Below are positions 47,459-56,485 of a stretch of 64,000 nucleotides of DNA, in pieces. Below the pieces are notes generated by a model. It did no database searches and had not been told where the DNA came from. It saw only the letters and a program-made list of their open reading frames with translations. Position 1 is the first letter of the stretch. Each line of letters starts with the position of its first letter. The DNA comes from Clostridium sp. AM58-1XD (GTDB lineage Bacteria > Bacillota > Clostridia > Lachnospirales > Lachnospiraceae): positions 1 to 64,000 of the forward strand of contig NZ_QSDR01000015.1 of NCBI RefSeq assembly GCF_003464085.1, read 5' to 3'. The translations under genes were made by a program, and so were the position numbers.

Positions 47459-48064
47459 TTAAGCCTCCCCATAAAGCTTTTTGAGTTCCTCTTTCATCAG
47501 TTCCAGTGCCTTTCCTCTATGGCTGATTCGATTCTTCTGGTCTATGGTAAGTTCGGCGGAAGTCACCCCGAATTCGGGAATATAGAGGATTGGATCATAT
47601 CCGAATCCGCCGTTTCCCGCTGCCTTCTCAGCAATTCTGCCTTCCATGGACGCCTCTGTATGGAGTACGCTGCCATCAGGAAGCACCGCAACGATCGCGC
47701 AGATAAACCGCGCGCTTCTTTCCTCACCTGTAGCCTCTTTCACCCGGTCCAGTATCATCTGATTCTTCGTTTCATACGGCGTGTCTTCTCCCAGGTATCT
47801 GGCCGAATAGATTCCCGGCTCTCCGTTCAGGTAATCTACTACAAGGCCGGAATCATCTGCCAGTACAATCCCGCCGGTCTTTTCCCATACCGCTCTGGCC
47901 TTGATCTCCGCATTTTCCTCGAAAGAACTGCCGTTTTCTTCAATATCCATATCTGCTCCCGCCTCTTTCATGGAAAGGATTTCCATTCCCAGATCGGACA
48001 GGATCAGTCTGATTTCTTTCATCTTTCCCTCATTGCCTGTTGCAAATACAATTTTATCCTTCAT
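47459..48064 (-). CDS. rdgB: XTP/dITP diphosphatase (Ham1/RdgB)
   Basis: A 201-residue house-cleaning pyrophosphatase that removes non-canonical purine nucleotides. Signatures are IVFATGNEGKMKEI at the N-terminus, LADDSGLVVDYLNGEPGIYSARY, GGFGYDPILYIPEFG and KNRISHRGKAL. Its start overlaps the stop of the protease gene by one base, which indicates translational coupling. Confidence 0.95.
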   Translation of the reverse strand: MKDKIVFATGNEGKMKEIRLILSDLGMEILSMKEAGADMDIEENGSSFEENAEIKARAVWEKTGGIVLADDSGLVVDYLNGEPGIYSARYLGEDTPYETKNQMILDRVKEATGEERSARFICAIVAVLPDGSVLHTEASMEGRIAEKAAGNGGFGYDPILYIPEFGVTSAELTIDQKNRISHRGKALELMKEELKKLYGEA

Positions 48065-49482
48065 TATTTTTCCTCCGTGTACGCTTTCAGGCAGATATTG
48101 CAGCCCTGTTTCTCTTCCACACGTTCCCAGATATCTCCCTGTAAACTAATATACCCCTCTCCATCGGTTAAGTCAATGCTGCACTTTCCGTCCTTCGCAT
48201 CATATTCGATCGCAACAGGATGAATCAGGCCCGGACTCTTTATCTTTACTATTACCGCAAAACGTTCGCCCTTGCTTAAAATAACCTCTTGGTCCAGCAA
48301 AATCGTATAATACCCCACCTGTTCCAGATATCCTTCTGCCGCCTTTTGCATGGCTCCAAAGATATCCCGGCCTCCTTCACTCATCTTCTCCTCTTCATCC
48401 AGATTCCGGGCCACATAGATTTCATAGGAAGTACCAGCCCCAATGGCATAAAATCCGGCTGCTTTCAGTTGCTCCTGTCCCTCTGCCTCGTAAACATTTG
48501 AAAACCACGCTGTATCGCTGCCATATCCCAGCTGCCCGATCCAGCCGCACAGATCGCTCTGATAGATACGGCTGTAATTATCCGTGTCCTCTGCTGCCGT
48601 ATAAACGATATTATGTATTCCAATGTTCGTATCATAATAGGAAACATAAAAGCAGCCGCCGTCTCCAAATTCCTTTCCCCAGCTGTTCATGCACAGAAAT
48701 GCGCCGTCTCCCGGTGGCTGACTATTAAAATTCTCCTTAGGATAATTGTCGTCCCATCCAATGATAACGGAATCGTGATTTGGCTTTTCTTTCCCGTCAT
48801 AGTAATATGCAGCTTCCGTCTTATTGTAATACTCAGACTCGCTTCTGGAGTCCTTCAGCGACGTATACAGAGAGCTCTGTACCCCGCCGGTCTGAACAAC
48901 CGCCCGTTTTATACTGTCATAATCTTTCTCCGGCAGTATCTGGATTTCCTGAATATGCTTTACAGGTTTCAGCCCTTCCGGCGAGACCTTGTCTCCATAG
49001 GGATCATCCGTCTCCAAAACCGGCCCCTGCCAGGAAAGGAGATATGCCATGGACATCGTATACTCTCCACCATCATTCTGACCGAGCAAAAAGTTCTTGT
49101 TCAGAGACATATGATCTTCCGAAAAATTCAGCTGATCCTCTGGCAGAAGAGATGTCTCCAGGGCCGTCAGAGAGGCAAACGCCCAGCATGTACCCAGCTC
49201 TCCCTGATTTTTTATTTCAGGTATGCGGCCTTCCCTGCGTAAATCAAAAGAAGCGGGAAGCTCCATGGCAGGCCCTGCCGCCTGCTCCTGCTCACGGCTG
49301 TCTGCCTCCTCTTTCCGTCCTTCCTCCTCATTCTGTACACGGCCTTCCGTCTGGCTCTGAATATTTTCCCGGTTTCCGGCCTCTCCCGCTTCCCGTCCGA
49401 TTGTCTTGATACCGCAGCATGTAAAAAAAAGGCATGCGGCGGCGCACGATAAAAGATTTATCGATTTTTTTATAATATTCAA
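48064..49482 (-). CDS. Cell-surface C1 (papain-like) protease with lectin-like domain
   Basis: A 472-residue lipoprotein candidate (signal with FFTCCG near residue 20) with a Glu/Gln-rich linker. The C1A peptidase domain has catalytic Cys in NQGELGTCWAFA, His in NHDSVIIGWDD and Asn in CMNSWGKEFGDGG. A beta-rich lectin-like domain follows (about 320-470). This combination is known from clostridial surface proteases. It overlaps the methyltransferase gene by 4 bases and rdgB by 1, an odd setting for a secreted enzyme. Confidence 0.87.
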   Translation of the reverse strand: MNIIKKSINLLSCAAACLFFTCCGIKTIGREAGEAGNRENIQSQTEGRVQNEEEGRKEEADSREQEQAAGPAMELPASFDLRREGRIPEIKNQGELGTCWAFASLTALETSLLPEDQLNFSEDHMSLNKNFLLGQNDGGEYTMSMAYLLSWQGPVLETDDPYGDKVSPEGLKPVKHIQEIQILPEKDYDSIKRAVVQTGGVQSSLYTSLKDSRSESEYYNKTEAAYYYDGKEKPNHDSVIIGWDDNYPKENFNSQPPGDGAFLCMNSWGKEFGDGGCFYVSYYDTNIGIHNIVYTAAEDTDNYSRIYQSDLCGWIGQLGYGSDTAWFSNVYEAEGQEQLKAAGFYAIGAGTSYEIYVARNLDEEEKMSEGGRDIFGAMQKAAEGYLEQVGYYTILLDQEVILSKGERFAVIVKIKSPGLIHPVAIEYDAKDGKCSIDLTDGEGYISLQGDIWERVEEKQGCNICLKAYTEEK

Positions 49483-50642
49483 TCCTGTTCTCCCGCTTTT
49501 CTTTTTGGCGGCTTCGGTCCCATGAACTGGTAAAAATATGTTTTCATCATACCATTATAGATCTTTCTGTTTTTATCAGCCTTTCTGCCCATATATTTCT
49601 CCGTATCTTCATACGCCGTAATGATATAGGCAGACCAGGAATCGAGCGCCGCAAATCTTTCACCCAGTGTCCGATAAAGCTCCGGCAGGTTTTTCTTCTC
49701 TTCTATCCTCTCTCCATAAGGAGGATTTGTGATTAAAAAGCCATATTTTTTCGGATGGCTCAGTTCGCTTACGGGACGCTGCTGAAAATGAATCATATGG
49801 CCGACCCCGGCAGCTTCCGCATTGGCTCTCGCCGCCCGGACAATATCTCCATCCACATCGTACCCCTGGATATCCACTTCCACTCCTGGATCGGCCAGGT
49901 CGTTCGCCTCATCCATCGTATCATACCATCTTTTTCTCGGAATCAGATTCTTCCAGTCTTCCGACAGGAATGACCGGTTCATCCCAGGAGCCATATTGGC
50001 TGCAATCATAGCTGCCTCAATCGGGAATGTTCCGCTTCCGCAGAAAGGATCTACCAGAATCCTGTCGCTTTTCCATGGAGTCAGCATAATCAGTGCAGAA
50101 GCCAGCGTTTCCGTGATAGGCGCCCTGCTGGTAAGCGTTCTGTATCCTCTTTTATGAATAGATACTCCCGTCGTATCTATTCCTACGGTCACCTGGTCTT
50201 TGTACAAAGCGACTCTTACCGGATAGCTGCTGCCTGTTTCGGGAAACCATTCGATCCCGTAAGCCTGCTTCATCCTCTCTACCATAGCCTTTTTCATAAT
50301 GGACTGGATATCAGAAGGACTGAATAGTTTACTTTTTATGGATGCAGCCTTTGCCACCCAGAACTTTCCATCCTTCGGTATATAATCCTCCCAGGGAATC
50401 GCCTTCGTCGCCTGAAACAGTTCTTCATACGTCGTGGCCTGAAAGCTTCCTGTTTTTAAAAGCAGCCGTTCCGCAGAACGCAGAAACACATTGCCGCGGC
50501 AGATCGCCTCATCATCACCGAGAAACGTAACTTTTCCATCCTCTACCTGAGAAATTTCATAGCCCAGGTCGAGAATTTCCTTTTTCATAACTGCCTCCAT
50601 TCCAAAATGGCAGGGTGCAATCAGTTCGTATGTTTTTTTCAA
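49479..50642 (-). CDS. THUMP-domain class I RNA methyltransferase (RlmL/YpsC type)
   Basis: A 387-residue SAM-dependent RNA guanine-N2 methyltransferase. An N-terminal ferredoxin-like/THUMP region (IAPCHFGMEAVMKKEI) leads to the catalytic domain with DPFCGSGTFPIEAA, YDVDGDIVRAARANA and the NPPYGER motif. The family modifies 23S rRNA. It is the first gene of a tightly packed set with the protease, rdgB and phosphoesterase. Confidence 0.9.
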   Translation of the reverse strand: MKKTYELIAPCHFGMEAVMKKEILDLGYEISQVEDGKVTFLGDDEAICRGNVFLRSAERLLLKTGSFQATTYEELFQATKAIPWEDYIPKDGKFWVAKAASIKSKLFSPSDIQSIMKKAMVERMKQAYGIEWFPETGSSYPVRVALYKDQVTVGIDTTGVSIHKRGYRTLTSRAPITETLASALIMLTPWKSDRILVDPFCGSGTFPIEAAMIAANMAPGMNRSFLSEDWKNLIPRKRWYDTMDEANDLADPGVEVDIQGYDVDGDIVRAARANAEAAGVGHMIHFQQRPVSELSHPKKYGFLITNPPYGERIEEKKNLPELYRTLGERFAALDSWSAYIITAYEDTEKYMGRKADKNRKIYNGMMKTYFYQFMGPKPPKRKAGEQD

Positions 50643-50662
50643 ATCGTATATCCTCCAATATT

Positions 50663-51235
50663 TTATATTTCCTTCTTCAGTAATAACTCTTTTACAATTT
50701 CACCTTCAAACGTCACAATCTGAAATAATCCGTCTTCCAGGACAGCATAAGTAGGCGAATTTCCACCTTTGGGAATCGCTACGGAGCCAGGATTCAGAAT
50801 CATAACCGATTTTTCTGCCTCTCCGGCCTGAACCCGCTCCGCCCTCAGCAGATGGGTATGTCCATGGAGCAGCACATCCCCATCCATAAGAGGCGGAAGG
50901 TTATCTTCATTAAATATATGACCGTGAGTCATATATATGGCAATACCATCTACACAGATCAGCCCATAATCCGCCATAATCGGAAATTCCAGAACCATCT
51001 GATCGACTTCTGCATCGCAGTTGCCTCTGACGGCATAGATGCTGTCTTTCCTTTCATTCAGAAGAGAAATGACCGTTTTAGGGGCATAGTCCCTGGGGAG
51101 GTCATTTCTTGGACCGTGGTACAGAATATCTCCCAAAAGCAGCAGCTTCTTCGCACCTGTACGGTCCCATGCTTCAAGCATCTTCCTGCAGTAGTATTCT
51201 GACCCGTGTATATCTGAAGCAATCATATATTTCAT
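50663..51235 (-). CDS. yfcE: YfcE-family phosphodiesterase
   Basis: A 190-residue metallophosphodiesterase with SDIHGS, LGDILYHGPRNDLP, VRGNCDAEVDQ, THGHIFN and HGHTHLLRAE. The GPRNDLP block and length match E. coli YfcE. It lies 20 bases upstream of the methyltransferase on the same strand. A second, shorter phosphoesterase of the same family is at 46963. Confidence 0.9.
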   Translation of the reverse strand: MKYMIASDIHGSEYYCRKMLEAWDRTGAKKLLLLGDILYHGPRNDLPRDYAPKTVISLLNERKDSIYAVRGNCDAEVDQMVLEFPIMADYGLICVDGIAIYMTHGHIFNEDNLPPLMDGDVLLHGHTHLLRAERVQAGEAEKSVMILNPGSVAIPKGGNSPTYAVLEDGLFQIVTFEGEIVKELLLKKEI

Positions 51236-51293
51236 CGCGTATACCTCCGTATTTTCACATTAGTACCATTTTAAAGCTTTCATCCATCTTCTG

Positions 51294-51632
51294 TCAATCA
51301 TTCATTCGTTCTGTATACCTGCCTTTATAAAAAGTATAGCCTCCGGCTACGTTTACAACCATATATCCTGCTGTACTGAGCCTGTTGCACACCATCATGC
51401 TGGTACTGCCCCTGCTGCAGTAAAATACCAGCGTTTCTCCCCATGGCAGATCTGTCAGCCAGTCATCCATTTCTTCATATGGAAGGTTGATGGCTCCTGT
51501 AAAATGAGAAGCGGCATAAGAAGAGGCATCCCTTAAATCGATTATCTTCATGGGCACCTCCTGATCCATCCACTGCTCCAGTTCCTGAAAGCTGATGGTT
51601 GCATAAAGCGTCTGCCGGTAACCTGTCATCAT
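51294..51632 (-). CDS. Rhodanese-like protein
   Basis: A 112-residue single rhodanese domain with the active Cys in FYCSRGSTSM (near residue 75) and the conserved IDLRDASSYAASHFTGAINLPYEE. It probably carries a persulfide sulfur; the acceptor is unknown. AAGGAATG precedes two tandem ATG codons. Confidence 0.87.
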   Translation of the reverse strand: MMTGYRQTLYATISFQELEQWMDQEVPMKIIDLRDASSYAASHFTGAINLPYEEMDDWLTDLPWGETLVFYCSRGSTSMMVCNRLSTAGYMVVNVAGGYTFYKGRYTERMND

Positions 51633-51715
51633 GATTCATTCCTTCCTTACAGTTTGTACGCTCTGCGGCTGTACCTGTATATATTAAGATATGCCAGACA
51701 TGTCCGTTGTGCGCC

Positions 51716-51758
51716 AAAAAGAGCCGCCTCCCATATAGTGGGCGACGGCTCTTTTCTT
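51716..51758. terminator. Terminator after the Asn-rich microprotein gene
   Basis: AAAAAGAGCCG pairs with CGGCTCTTTT around inner CCCA/TGGG, with T-runs on both strands. Confidence 0.85.
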
Positions 51759-51765
51759 TTTGTTA

Positions 51766-51936
51766 CTATCTGTTGTTGTTCTGGTTGTTGTTCTGGCTGT
51801 TATTCTTGTTGCTGTTCTGACTGCTGTTCTGGCTGTTGTCCTTGTGGCAGTTCTGATTGTTGTTCTGGCTGCCGTTGTTCTGAGAATTTCTAGAACCAGA
51901 GTTGTTCATATCGTTGTAGTTATTCTTGTTAGCCAT
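51766..51936 (-). CDS. Asn/Gln-rich microprotein (56 aa)
   Basis: A perfect AGGAGG stands 7 bases before the ATG at 51936, and an intrinsic terminator follows the stop. The product has 56 residues: MANKNNYNDMNNSGSRNS and then a repeating QNN/QNS pattern ending in Arg. By count it has 25 Asn and 7 Gln, one Cys and no hydrophobic segment, so it is predicted to be disordered. It resembles no family I can name; similar N/Q-rich small proteins exist in clostridia and might belong to spores or aggregates. Antisense Cys-rich frames are shadows of this repeat. Confidence 0.75.
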   Translation of the reverse strand: MANKNNYNDMNNSGSRNSQNNGSQNNNQNCHKDNSQNSSQNSNKNNSQNNNQNNNR

Positions 51937-52022
51937 GTTATAACCTCCTGACTTGACTCAAATTTTTATTACGAGGTTAGTATGGCTCATATGAACTTAA
52001 TTTATACAAATATACAAAAATT

Positions 52023-52766
52023 TTAATCGCCAATAACATTCATGATTTTAGCCGGTGCACGATAATTCCATGGAGATGTTTTAATGCCCGTTCTGTATGT
52101 AGAAGCATGAACTACCTGGCCGTTCCCGATGTACATAGCAACGTGATCGATCGATCCGCCTCCTGCATAAAAAACAAGGTCCCCCGGCCTCATCTGCTCC
52201 GCGCTTACTGCCTGTCCCTGATTTGCCTGAGAGCGGGAACTCCTGGCAACTGAAACGCCTGCTCCATTCTGCAGGACGTAACGGGTAAATCCGGAACAGT
52301 CAACACCTGAATGCGGGTCTGATCCGCCGTAACGATAACGTCCTCCGACAAACTGCAGCGCATAATTCACAAGATTCTGTCTGCGCTCGTCAGACGAAGG
52401 AGCTGCTGCTGTGCTGTCGCTCTGTACTTCTTTCGTAATATCTTCTCCATTCGGACCGATAATAGAAATATTACCGTCAACCGGAAGATATCCTGTCTCG
52501 CCGCCGACATCCAGGCGAACCCATCCGTCTCCAACGGTTTCCGCCACCTGAAAGGTCGCTCCCTGAAGCGCTTCCGTCAGAACCTCTCCGCCTTCAACCG
52601 CCGTCTTCACGTCTACACTGTCTGCGAGAACCGTCGCTTTATAATTCTGTAATAAGCCCGTATTCGCCTGAAGTCCAGGAGCCGCGAACGATGTAAACGG
52701 CTGTACTGCCATCATCGCTCCGCACATTGCTGCAAACCCTATCGTTCTTATCATTTTTAAACTCAT
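52023..52766 (-). CDS. Secreted NlpC/P60 peptidoglycan hydrolase with SH3 domain
   Basis: A 247-residue exported endopeptidase. It has a signal peptide ending near SFAAPG, an SH3-like domain (ATVLADSVDVKTAVEGG to TGYLPVDG), a Ser/Ala linker and a C-terminal NlpC/P60 domain with catalytic Cys in GVDCSGFTRYV, His in DHVAMYIG and a third polar residue in VVHAST. It should cut the gamma-D-glutamyl link in peptide stems. GAGGTG supports the start at 52766. No c-di-AMP riboswitch is visible in the roughly 120-base leader. Confidence 0.9.
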   Translation of the reverse strand: MSLKMIRTIGFAAMCGAMMAVQPFTSFAAPGLQANTGLLQNYKATVLADSVDVKTAVEGGEVLTEALQGATFQVAETVGDGWVRLDVGGETGYLPVDGNISIIGPNGEDITKEVQSDSTAAAPSSDERRQNLVNYALQFVGGRYRYGGSDPHSGVDCSGFTRYVLQNGAGVSVARSSRSQANQGQAVSAEQMRPGDLVFYAGGGSIDHVAMYIGNGQVVHASTYRTGIKTSPWNYRAPAKIMNVIGD

Positions 52767-52880
52767 ATAACACCTCTGCAATATTTTTTATATTTCCCCA
52801 AAATTAAATCCGTTTTATCTCTAGTAAAAATTACATTTCCGTTTTATTATTACATAATTGTTAAATCATGTTACGTTCTT

Positions 52881-52909
52881 ATTGTAAACTACTTTCTTTT
52901 ATCCGTCAA
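52881..52909 (-). promoter_or_regulatory. Promoter of the NlpC/P60 gene
   Basis: Minus-strand TTGACG (52904-52909) and TACAAT (52881-52886) are 17 bases apart, about 115 bases upstream of the start codon, in an AT-rich gap. Confidence 0.65.
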
Positions 52910-53013
52910 CCACTTTATTAATTCTTAATAATTTCCGTCGTTTTCTTTACTTTTTATCGAAAATGCACACAAATATTACAAAAGTGTTACATACATATTT
53001 TAAATCTTTTTCA

Positions 53014-53277
53014 TTGTCATGTCTGGCCAGTTTGTGCTACACTTTAATAACCAAGGCAGAATTGCGAAAACATAATCAGCACATCCGCCTGCAAGTATCA
53101 TGAAGACAAAATAATTTCTGCCCCGGCATTATAAATGTTTATAATATAAAGGATATTAAGAAAATATAAGATAGGTAATACTCGAAATACTCCGGGCCAG
53201 GTTGACCTTTGCAGCATGAAAGGCTGCTGAAGGCTGAATTCTCCGTCCGCATTTATTATTAGAAAGGCGTGTATACC
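53014..53277 (+). promoter_or_regulatory. Promoter and long structured leader of the Nudix gene
   Basis: TTGTCA (53014-53019) and TACACT (53038-53043) are 18 bases apart. About 230 transcribed bases would precede the Nudix start. They contain GGCAGAA near 53058 and TTCTGCC near 53118, and a GCAGC/GGCTGC hairpin near 53210-53230. It could be a riboswitch-like leader or a separate small RNA; I do not recognise a known class. A TATAAT at about 53140 offers an alternative start. Confidence 0.4.
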
Positions 53278-53835
53278 ATGGCAATTTTACCCTGGAAGCT
53301 CCTCAGCTCCAAAACTATAATTAAAGATAAATGGATTGATCTCCATGCAGATTCCTGTCAGCTGCCTGACGGAACTGTAATTGAACCTTTTTATGTAAAT
53401 CACATTTCTGACTTTGTCGTCGCCGTAGCGGTCACAAAGGATCATGATTTTATCATGATCCGCCAGTACCGGCATGGTACGAAACAGATTCTTCTGGAGC
53501 TTCCGGCAGGCTGCACAGAATCTTCTGATGCAGATTTCGCTGCCGCCGCTGCCAGAGAGCTGCTGGAGGAAACTGGTTTCTCCGGGAATCAGCCGGAATT
53601 TTTATGCAAGATCGCTCCGAATGCCACCTGTATCAGTAATTTTGCCCACTGCTATCTGATCACAGGCTGTGAACGCACCTCTGATCAGCTTCTGGATTCG
53701 ACGGAAGATCTGGAGGTTGTCGTCCTCACAGAAGACCAATTAAAAAAAGCCCTGGAAAGCAACGATATCGTTCAGGCCGTTCACGTTGCGGCTCTGTACT
53801 ACGCTTTCCAAAGGCTTTCTGTTTCCCGTTCATAA
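53278..53835 (+). CDS. Nudix hydrolase (ADP-ribose pyrophosphatase-like)
   Basis: A 185-residue Nudix protein of the NudF type, with IRQYRHGTKQILLELPAG before the Nudix helix and ARELLEETGF in it. The box departs from consensus: one residue is inserted between Gly and Arg, and the first Glu is Asp (GCTESSDADF). The REL..EE metal ligands are intact. The start at 53278 has AAAGG upstream. It probably cleaves ADP-ribose or a related nucleoside diphosphate. Confidence 0.85.
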   Translation: MAILPWKLLSSKTIIKDKWIDLHADSCQLPDGTVIEPFYVNHISDFVVAVAVTKDHDFIMIRQYRHGTKQILLELPAGCTESSDADFAAAAARELLEETGFSGNQPEFLCKIAPNATCISNFAHCYLITGCERTSDQLLDSTEDLEVVVLTEDQLKKALESNDIVQAVHVAALYYAFQRLSVSRS

Positions 53836-53868
53836 TGTTCGGGACAGTCCTTATCTTTTTATATGAAC

Positions 53869-54870
53869 TTATCTCTTCTCATACGTTTCCGGTGTATAAT
53901 GAATCACTCTCGTACCTCCGTTTTCGAAGCGGAACGGCACATAGAGAAGGTTGGAGAGAGCTTCCTTAACAGCTTCCTGTCTGTCTTCCTCCACGTAGAA
54001 CAGCAGGAAACCTCCGCCTCCCGCCCCTAAAAGCTTTCCTCCAAGGGCGCCTGCCTGCATCGCTTTTCCATAAAGGCCGTCGATGGAGTCCGTGGAGATA
54101 TCACCTGTGATCCCCCGTTTCAGCTTCCAAGTATAGTCGAGAAGACGTCCAAAATCATTTAAATCCGTCTTCGATGTCAGCACTGCTTCTGCTTCATCAA
54201 CAAGTTTCAGCATTTCCAGCAGCTGAGCCTGTTTATCGTGCAGAGCCTGCTGCGTCTTCACTTGAATATCAGAAGAAAATCTGGAAAATCCCGTAAAGAA
54301 CAAAAGGAGCTTGCTGTTTAACGCTTCCTTTCTCTCAGGAGAAATGATCACCGGGCTTACCTCGTATCCGTCTGCGCTGAAGTTGATCCTGTTGAGGCCG
54401 CCGAAGGAGGCTGCAATCTGATCCTGTACGCCGCCGCTTTCCCTGCACAGAACCCGCTCTAAATAAATCGCGTCATCTGCCAGTCTTCGCTTATCCGCAT
54501 ATTTCCCCTTCAGCGCATAGAATGCATTCAGCATTCCGACTGCAAAAGAGCTGCTGGTTCCAAGGCCGGAACGGGCCGGCAGGTCCGCCTCATATGTCAG
54601 TCTGATTTCATGCATGTCCAGCATCTTCATCGCCTCGCGGATCGCCGGATGTTCGATCTGATCCACAGATGTCACCCGCTCCGTTTTCGCATAGGACAGT
54701 TCCGTCGTATAATCAAAAAATCTGGGAAGATGACGTACGTTTACATAACAGTATTTATCAAATGTAGTGGAAATCACCGCACCGCCGTGCTCTTTATAAA
54801 AATCAGGAAAATCCGTTCCGCCTCCAAAAAATGACATGCGGAATGGAGTCTGTGTAATAATCATATCCAT
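53869..54870 (-). CDS. GHMP kinase (heptose-7-phosphate kinase-like)
   Basis: A 333-residue sugar kinase with RMSFFGGGTDFPDFY at the N-terminus, the ATP-binding GLGTSSSFAVG near residue 105 and the GHMP C-terminal GALGGKLLGAGGGGFLLFY. This pattern is that of D-glycero-D-manno-heptose 7-phosphate kinases (HddA) and related sugar kinases. No other heptose genes are visible here. It ends close to the convergent Nudix gene and shares a strand with the injection-system-like cluster. Confidence 0.85.
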   Translation of the reverse strand: MDMIITQTPFRMSFFGGGTDFPDFYKEHGGAVISTTFDKYCYVNVRHLPRFFDYTTELSYAKTERVTSVDQIEHPAIREAMKMLDMHEIRLTYEADLPARSGLGTSSSFAVGMLNAFYALKGKYADKRRLADDAIYLERVLCRESGGVQDQIAASFGGLNRINFSADGYEVSPVIISPERKEALNSKLLLFFTGFSRFSSDIQVKTQQALHDKQAQLLEMLKLVDEAEAVLTSKTDLNDFGRLLDYTWKLKRGITGDISTDSIDGLYGKAMQAGALGGKLLGAGGGGFLLFYVEEDRQEAVKEALSNLLYVPFRFENGGTRVIHYTPETYEKR

Positions 54871-54963
54871 TCTTTCCTTTCTTCACATTTCTAATATGCA
54901 TTATAATCGGATTTTGACGAAATGTATACAGGAAAAAATTATTTTGTCCTCCGTCTCCAGGCT

Positions 54964-56469
54964 CTATCCCCGCAGTTCTTCGTCCGTCAGGTTTCGTCCC
55001 AGCTTCTGGTAATAACCTCTTATGGCACCTTTTAGATGCCTGCCGCCTATGGCATTTCCCTCTTCCACCGCCAGATATGCCGCATTCATGATAATCTCCC
55101 GTATTCCGCTTCCCGGTATCTCAAATTTTTCTCCCAGAAAATCAGTCGGCAGACCTTCTTCAATTGGCGCCTCTTTCGGAAACATGGACTTCCACATGAT
55201 TTTTCTCATGGCGGGGTTCGGAAACGGAAAACGGACCATAAAGCGGATTCTTCTCTTAAACGCGTCATCCATGTTGTTGATATAATTGGTTGCCAAAATC
55301 GATACTCCTTCATAGTCCTCAAAACGTTGCAGAAGATAGCCGGTCTCCATATTCGCATACCGGTCGTTGGACGTGGTCACGGAAGAACGCTTTGCAAACA
55401 GTCCATCGGCTTCGTCGAAAAAGAGCACGGCATTCTTTCCCTCTGCTTCATGGAAAAGAGAGGATATATTCTTTTCCGTCTCCCCGATATATTTACTGAC
55501 AATCCTGGAAATATCGATCCGGTACAAAGGCAGCCCTAGCTCCCTGGCGATCACCTGTGCAGCCATTGTCTTTCCTGTTCCGGGAGGGCCAAAGAAGACT
55601 GCCGAAATTCCGTTTCCATAAGGCGACTTCTTGCCAAAGCCCCACTCTTCACGCACCTTTTTTCTATTTTTTATCTGTGCGCACATATGCCTCATCTGGT
55701 CTTTCTGTTCTTCCTCCAAAATCAGATCGTCCCAGACGTAGCTGCATTTTATCCGGGTAGTCAGGCGCCCCAGTTCTCCCTCTCCGTCTTCCGCCTCCCG
55801 TTCCCCCTTTATATAGGAAAAAACATTCTCTCTGACTGCCAGTACAGCCGACAGCCGTGATTCTTTCCGCTCTCTCTCTTCCGTTTGATCCAGGAGTTCC
55901 CATACGCGGCTTTTTTCCGAAAGCCACAGTTCGCCGCCATAGTCCTCAAACAGGCTGAAAAGTGCCAGTCCCAGGCCTTCTGTCGGCAGTTTTGCCGCTA
56001 CATTATCCTGAAGATATCCATAGAGACGCTCATATTTTCTGTCTAAATCGCTACAGAGGGCAACGAAAAACACGATCTGCTCCAATGTATTCAATTCTCT
56101 GTCACGTATGAGCCTCCACACCCGGATATCCCGGTCTGATTCGATCGAGCAGCCGGCTCTTTTCCGGATATGATTGAGAGCGTATGACAGTTCCTGTTTC
56201 TGTCCGTCCCTAATTTCCTTCATCCTGAATTCCCGCTCTTTCAGAGCAGAAAGCCTTCGTTCCGTAAGAGCTGCTCCGCACTCCTGCGGTGTGATGACAA
56301 TGCCCCTCATGTCCAGCCGTTCGTTATTTGCGTCTTTCCAGTAAAATGCATGTTCCAGACACAGATCCACCATAGACATAATTTCTTCCAGTGCTTCTCT
56401 TTCGCAGCAGTATGGCTGAACCGCCTGTTCTTCATGAAAATAGTCTGCGTATTGTCCCAAATATTCCAT
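54964..56469 (-). CDS. AAA+ ATPase, Afp15-like (contractile injection system)
   Basis: A 501-residue protein. The first 280 residues are helical and lack recognised motifs. A single AAA+ domain follows, with Walker A GPPGTGKT (294-301), Walker B VLFFDEAD (348-355), sensor 1 in LATNYINNMDDAFKRRI, and a small lid domain. This layout matches ATPases of extracellular contractile injection systems and tailocin-like clusters, thought to act in assembly. The start at 56469 has GAGGAACG. It is the last gene of an operon carrying DUF4280 and DUF4255 proteins. The AAA+ call is secure; the injection-system role is inferred from neighbours. Confidence 0.8.
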   Translation of the reverse strand: MEYLGQYADYFHEEQAVQPYCCEREALEEIMSMVDLCLEHAFYWKDANNERLDMRGIVITPQECGAALTERRLSALKEREFRMKEIRDGQKQELSYALNHIRKRAGCSIESDRDIRVWRLIRDRELNTLEQIVFFVALCSDLDRKYERLYGYLQDNVAAKLPTEGLGLALFSLFEDYGGELWLSEKSRVWELLDQTEERERKESRLSAVLAVRENVFSYIKGEREAEDGEGELGRLTTRIKCSYVWDDLILEEEQKDQMRHMCAQIKNRKKVREEWGFGKKSPYGNGISAVFFGPPGTGKTMAAQVIARELGLPLYRIDISRIVSKYIGETEKNISSLFHEAEGKNAVLFFDEADGLFAKRSSVTTSNDRYANMETGYLLQRFEDYEGVSILATNYINNMDDAFKRRIRFMVRFPFPNPAMRKIMWKSMFPKEAPIEEGLPTDFLGEKFEIPGSGIREIIMNAAYLAVEEGNAIGGRHLKGAIRGYYQKLGRNLTDEELRG

Positions 56470-56485
56470 ATTCGTTCCTCTGCCC

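Noticed and set aside
51654..51951. Cys-rich and Val-rich frames on the + strand
   Set aside because: They are antisense readings of the Asn/Gln-rich repeat; the minus-strand frame has the ribosome binding site and terminator.
52767..52910. c-di-AMP riboswitch before the NlpC/P60 gene
   Set aside because: The leader is short and AT-rich and lacks the conserved GC-rich core.
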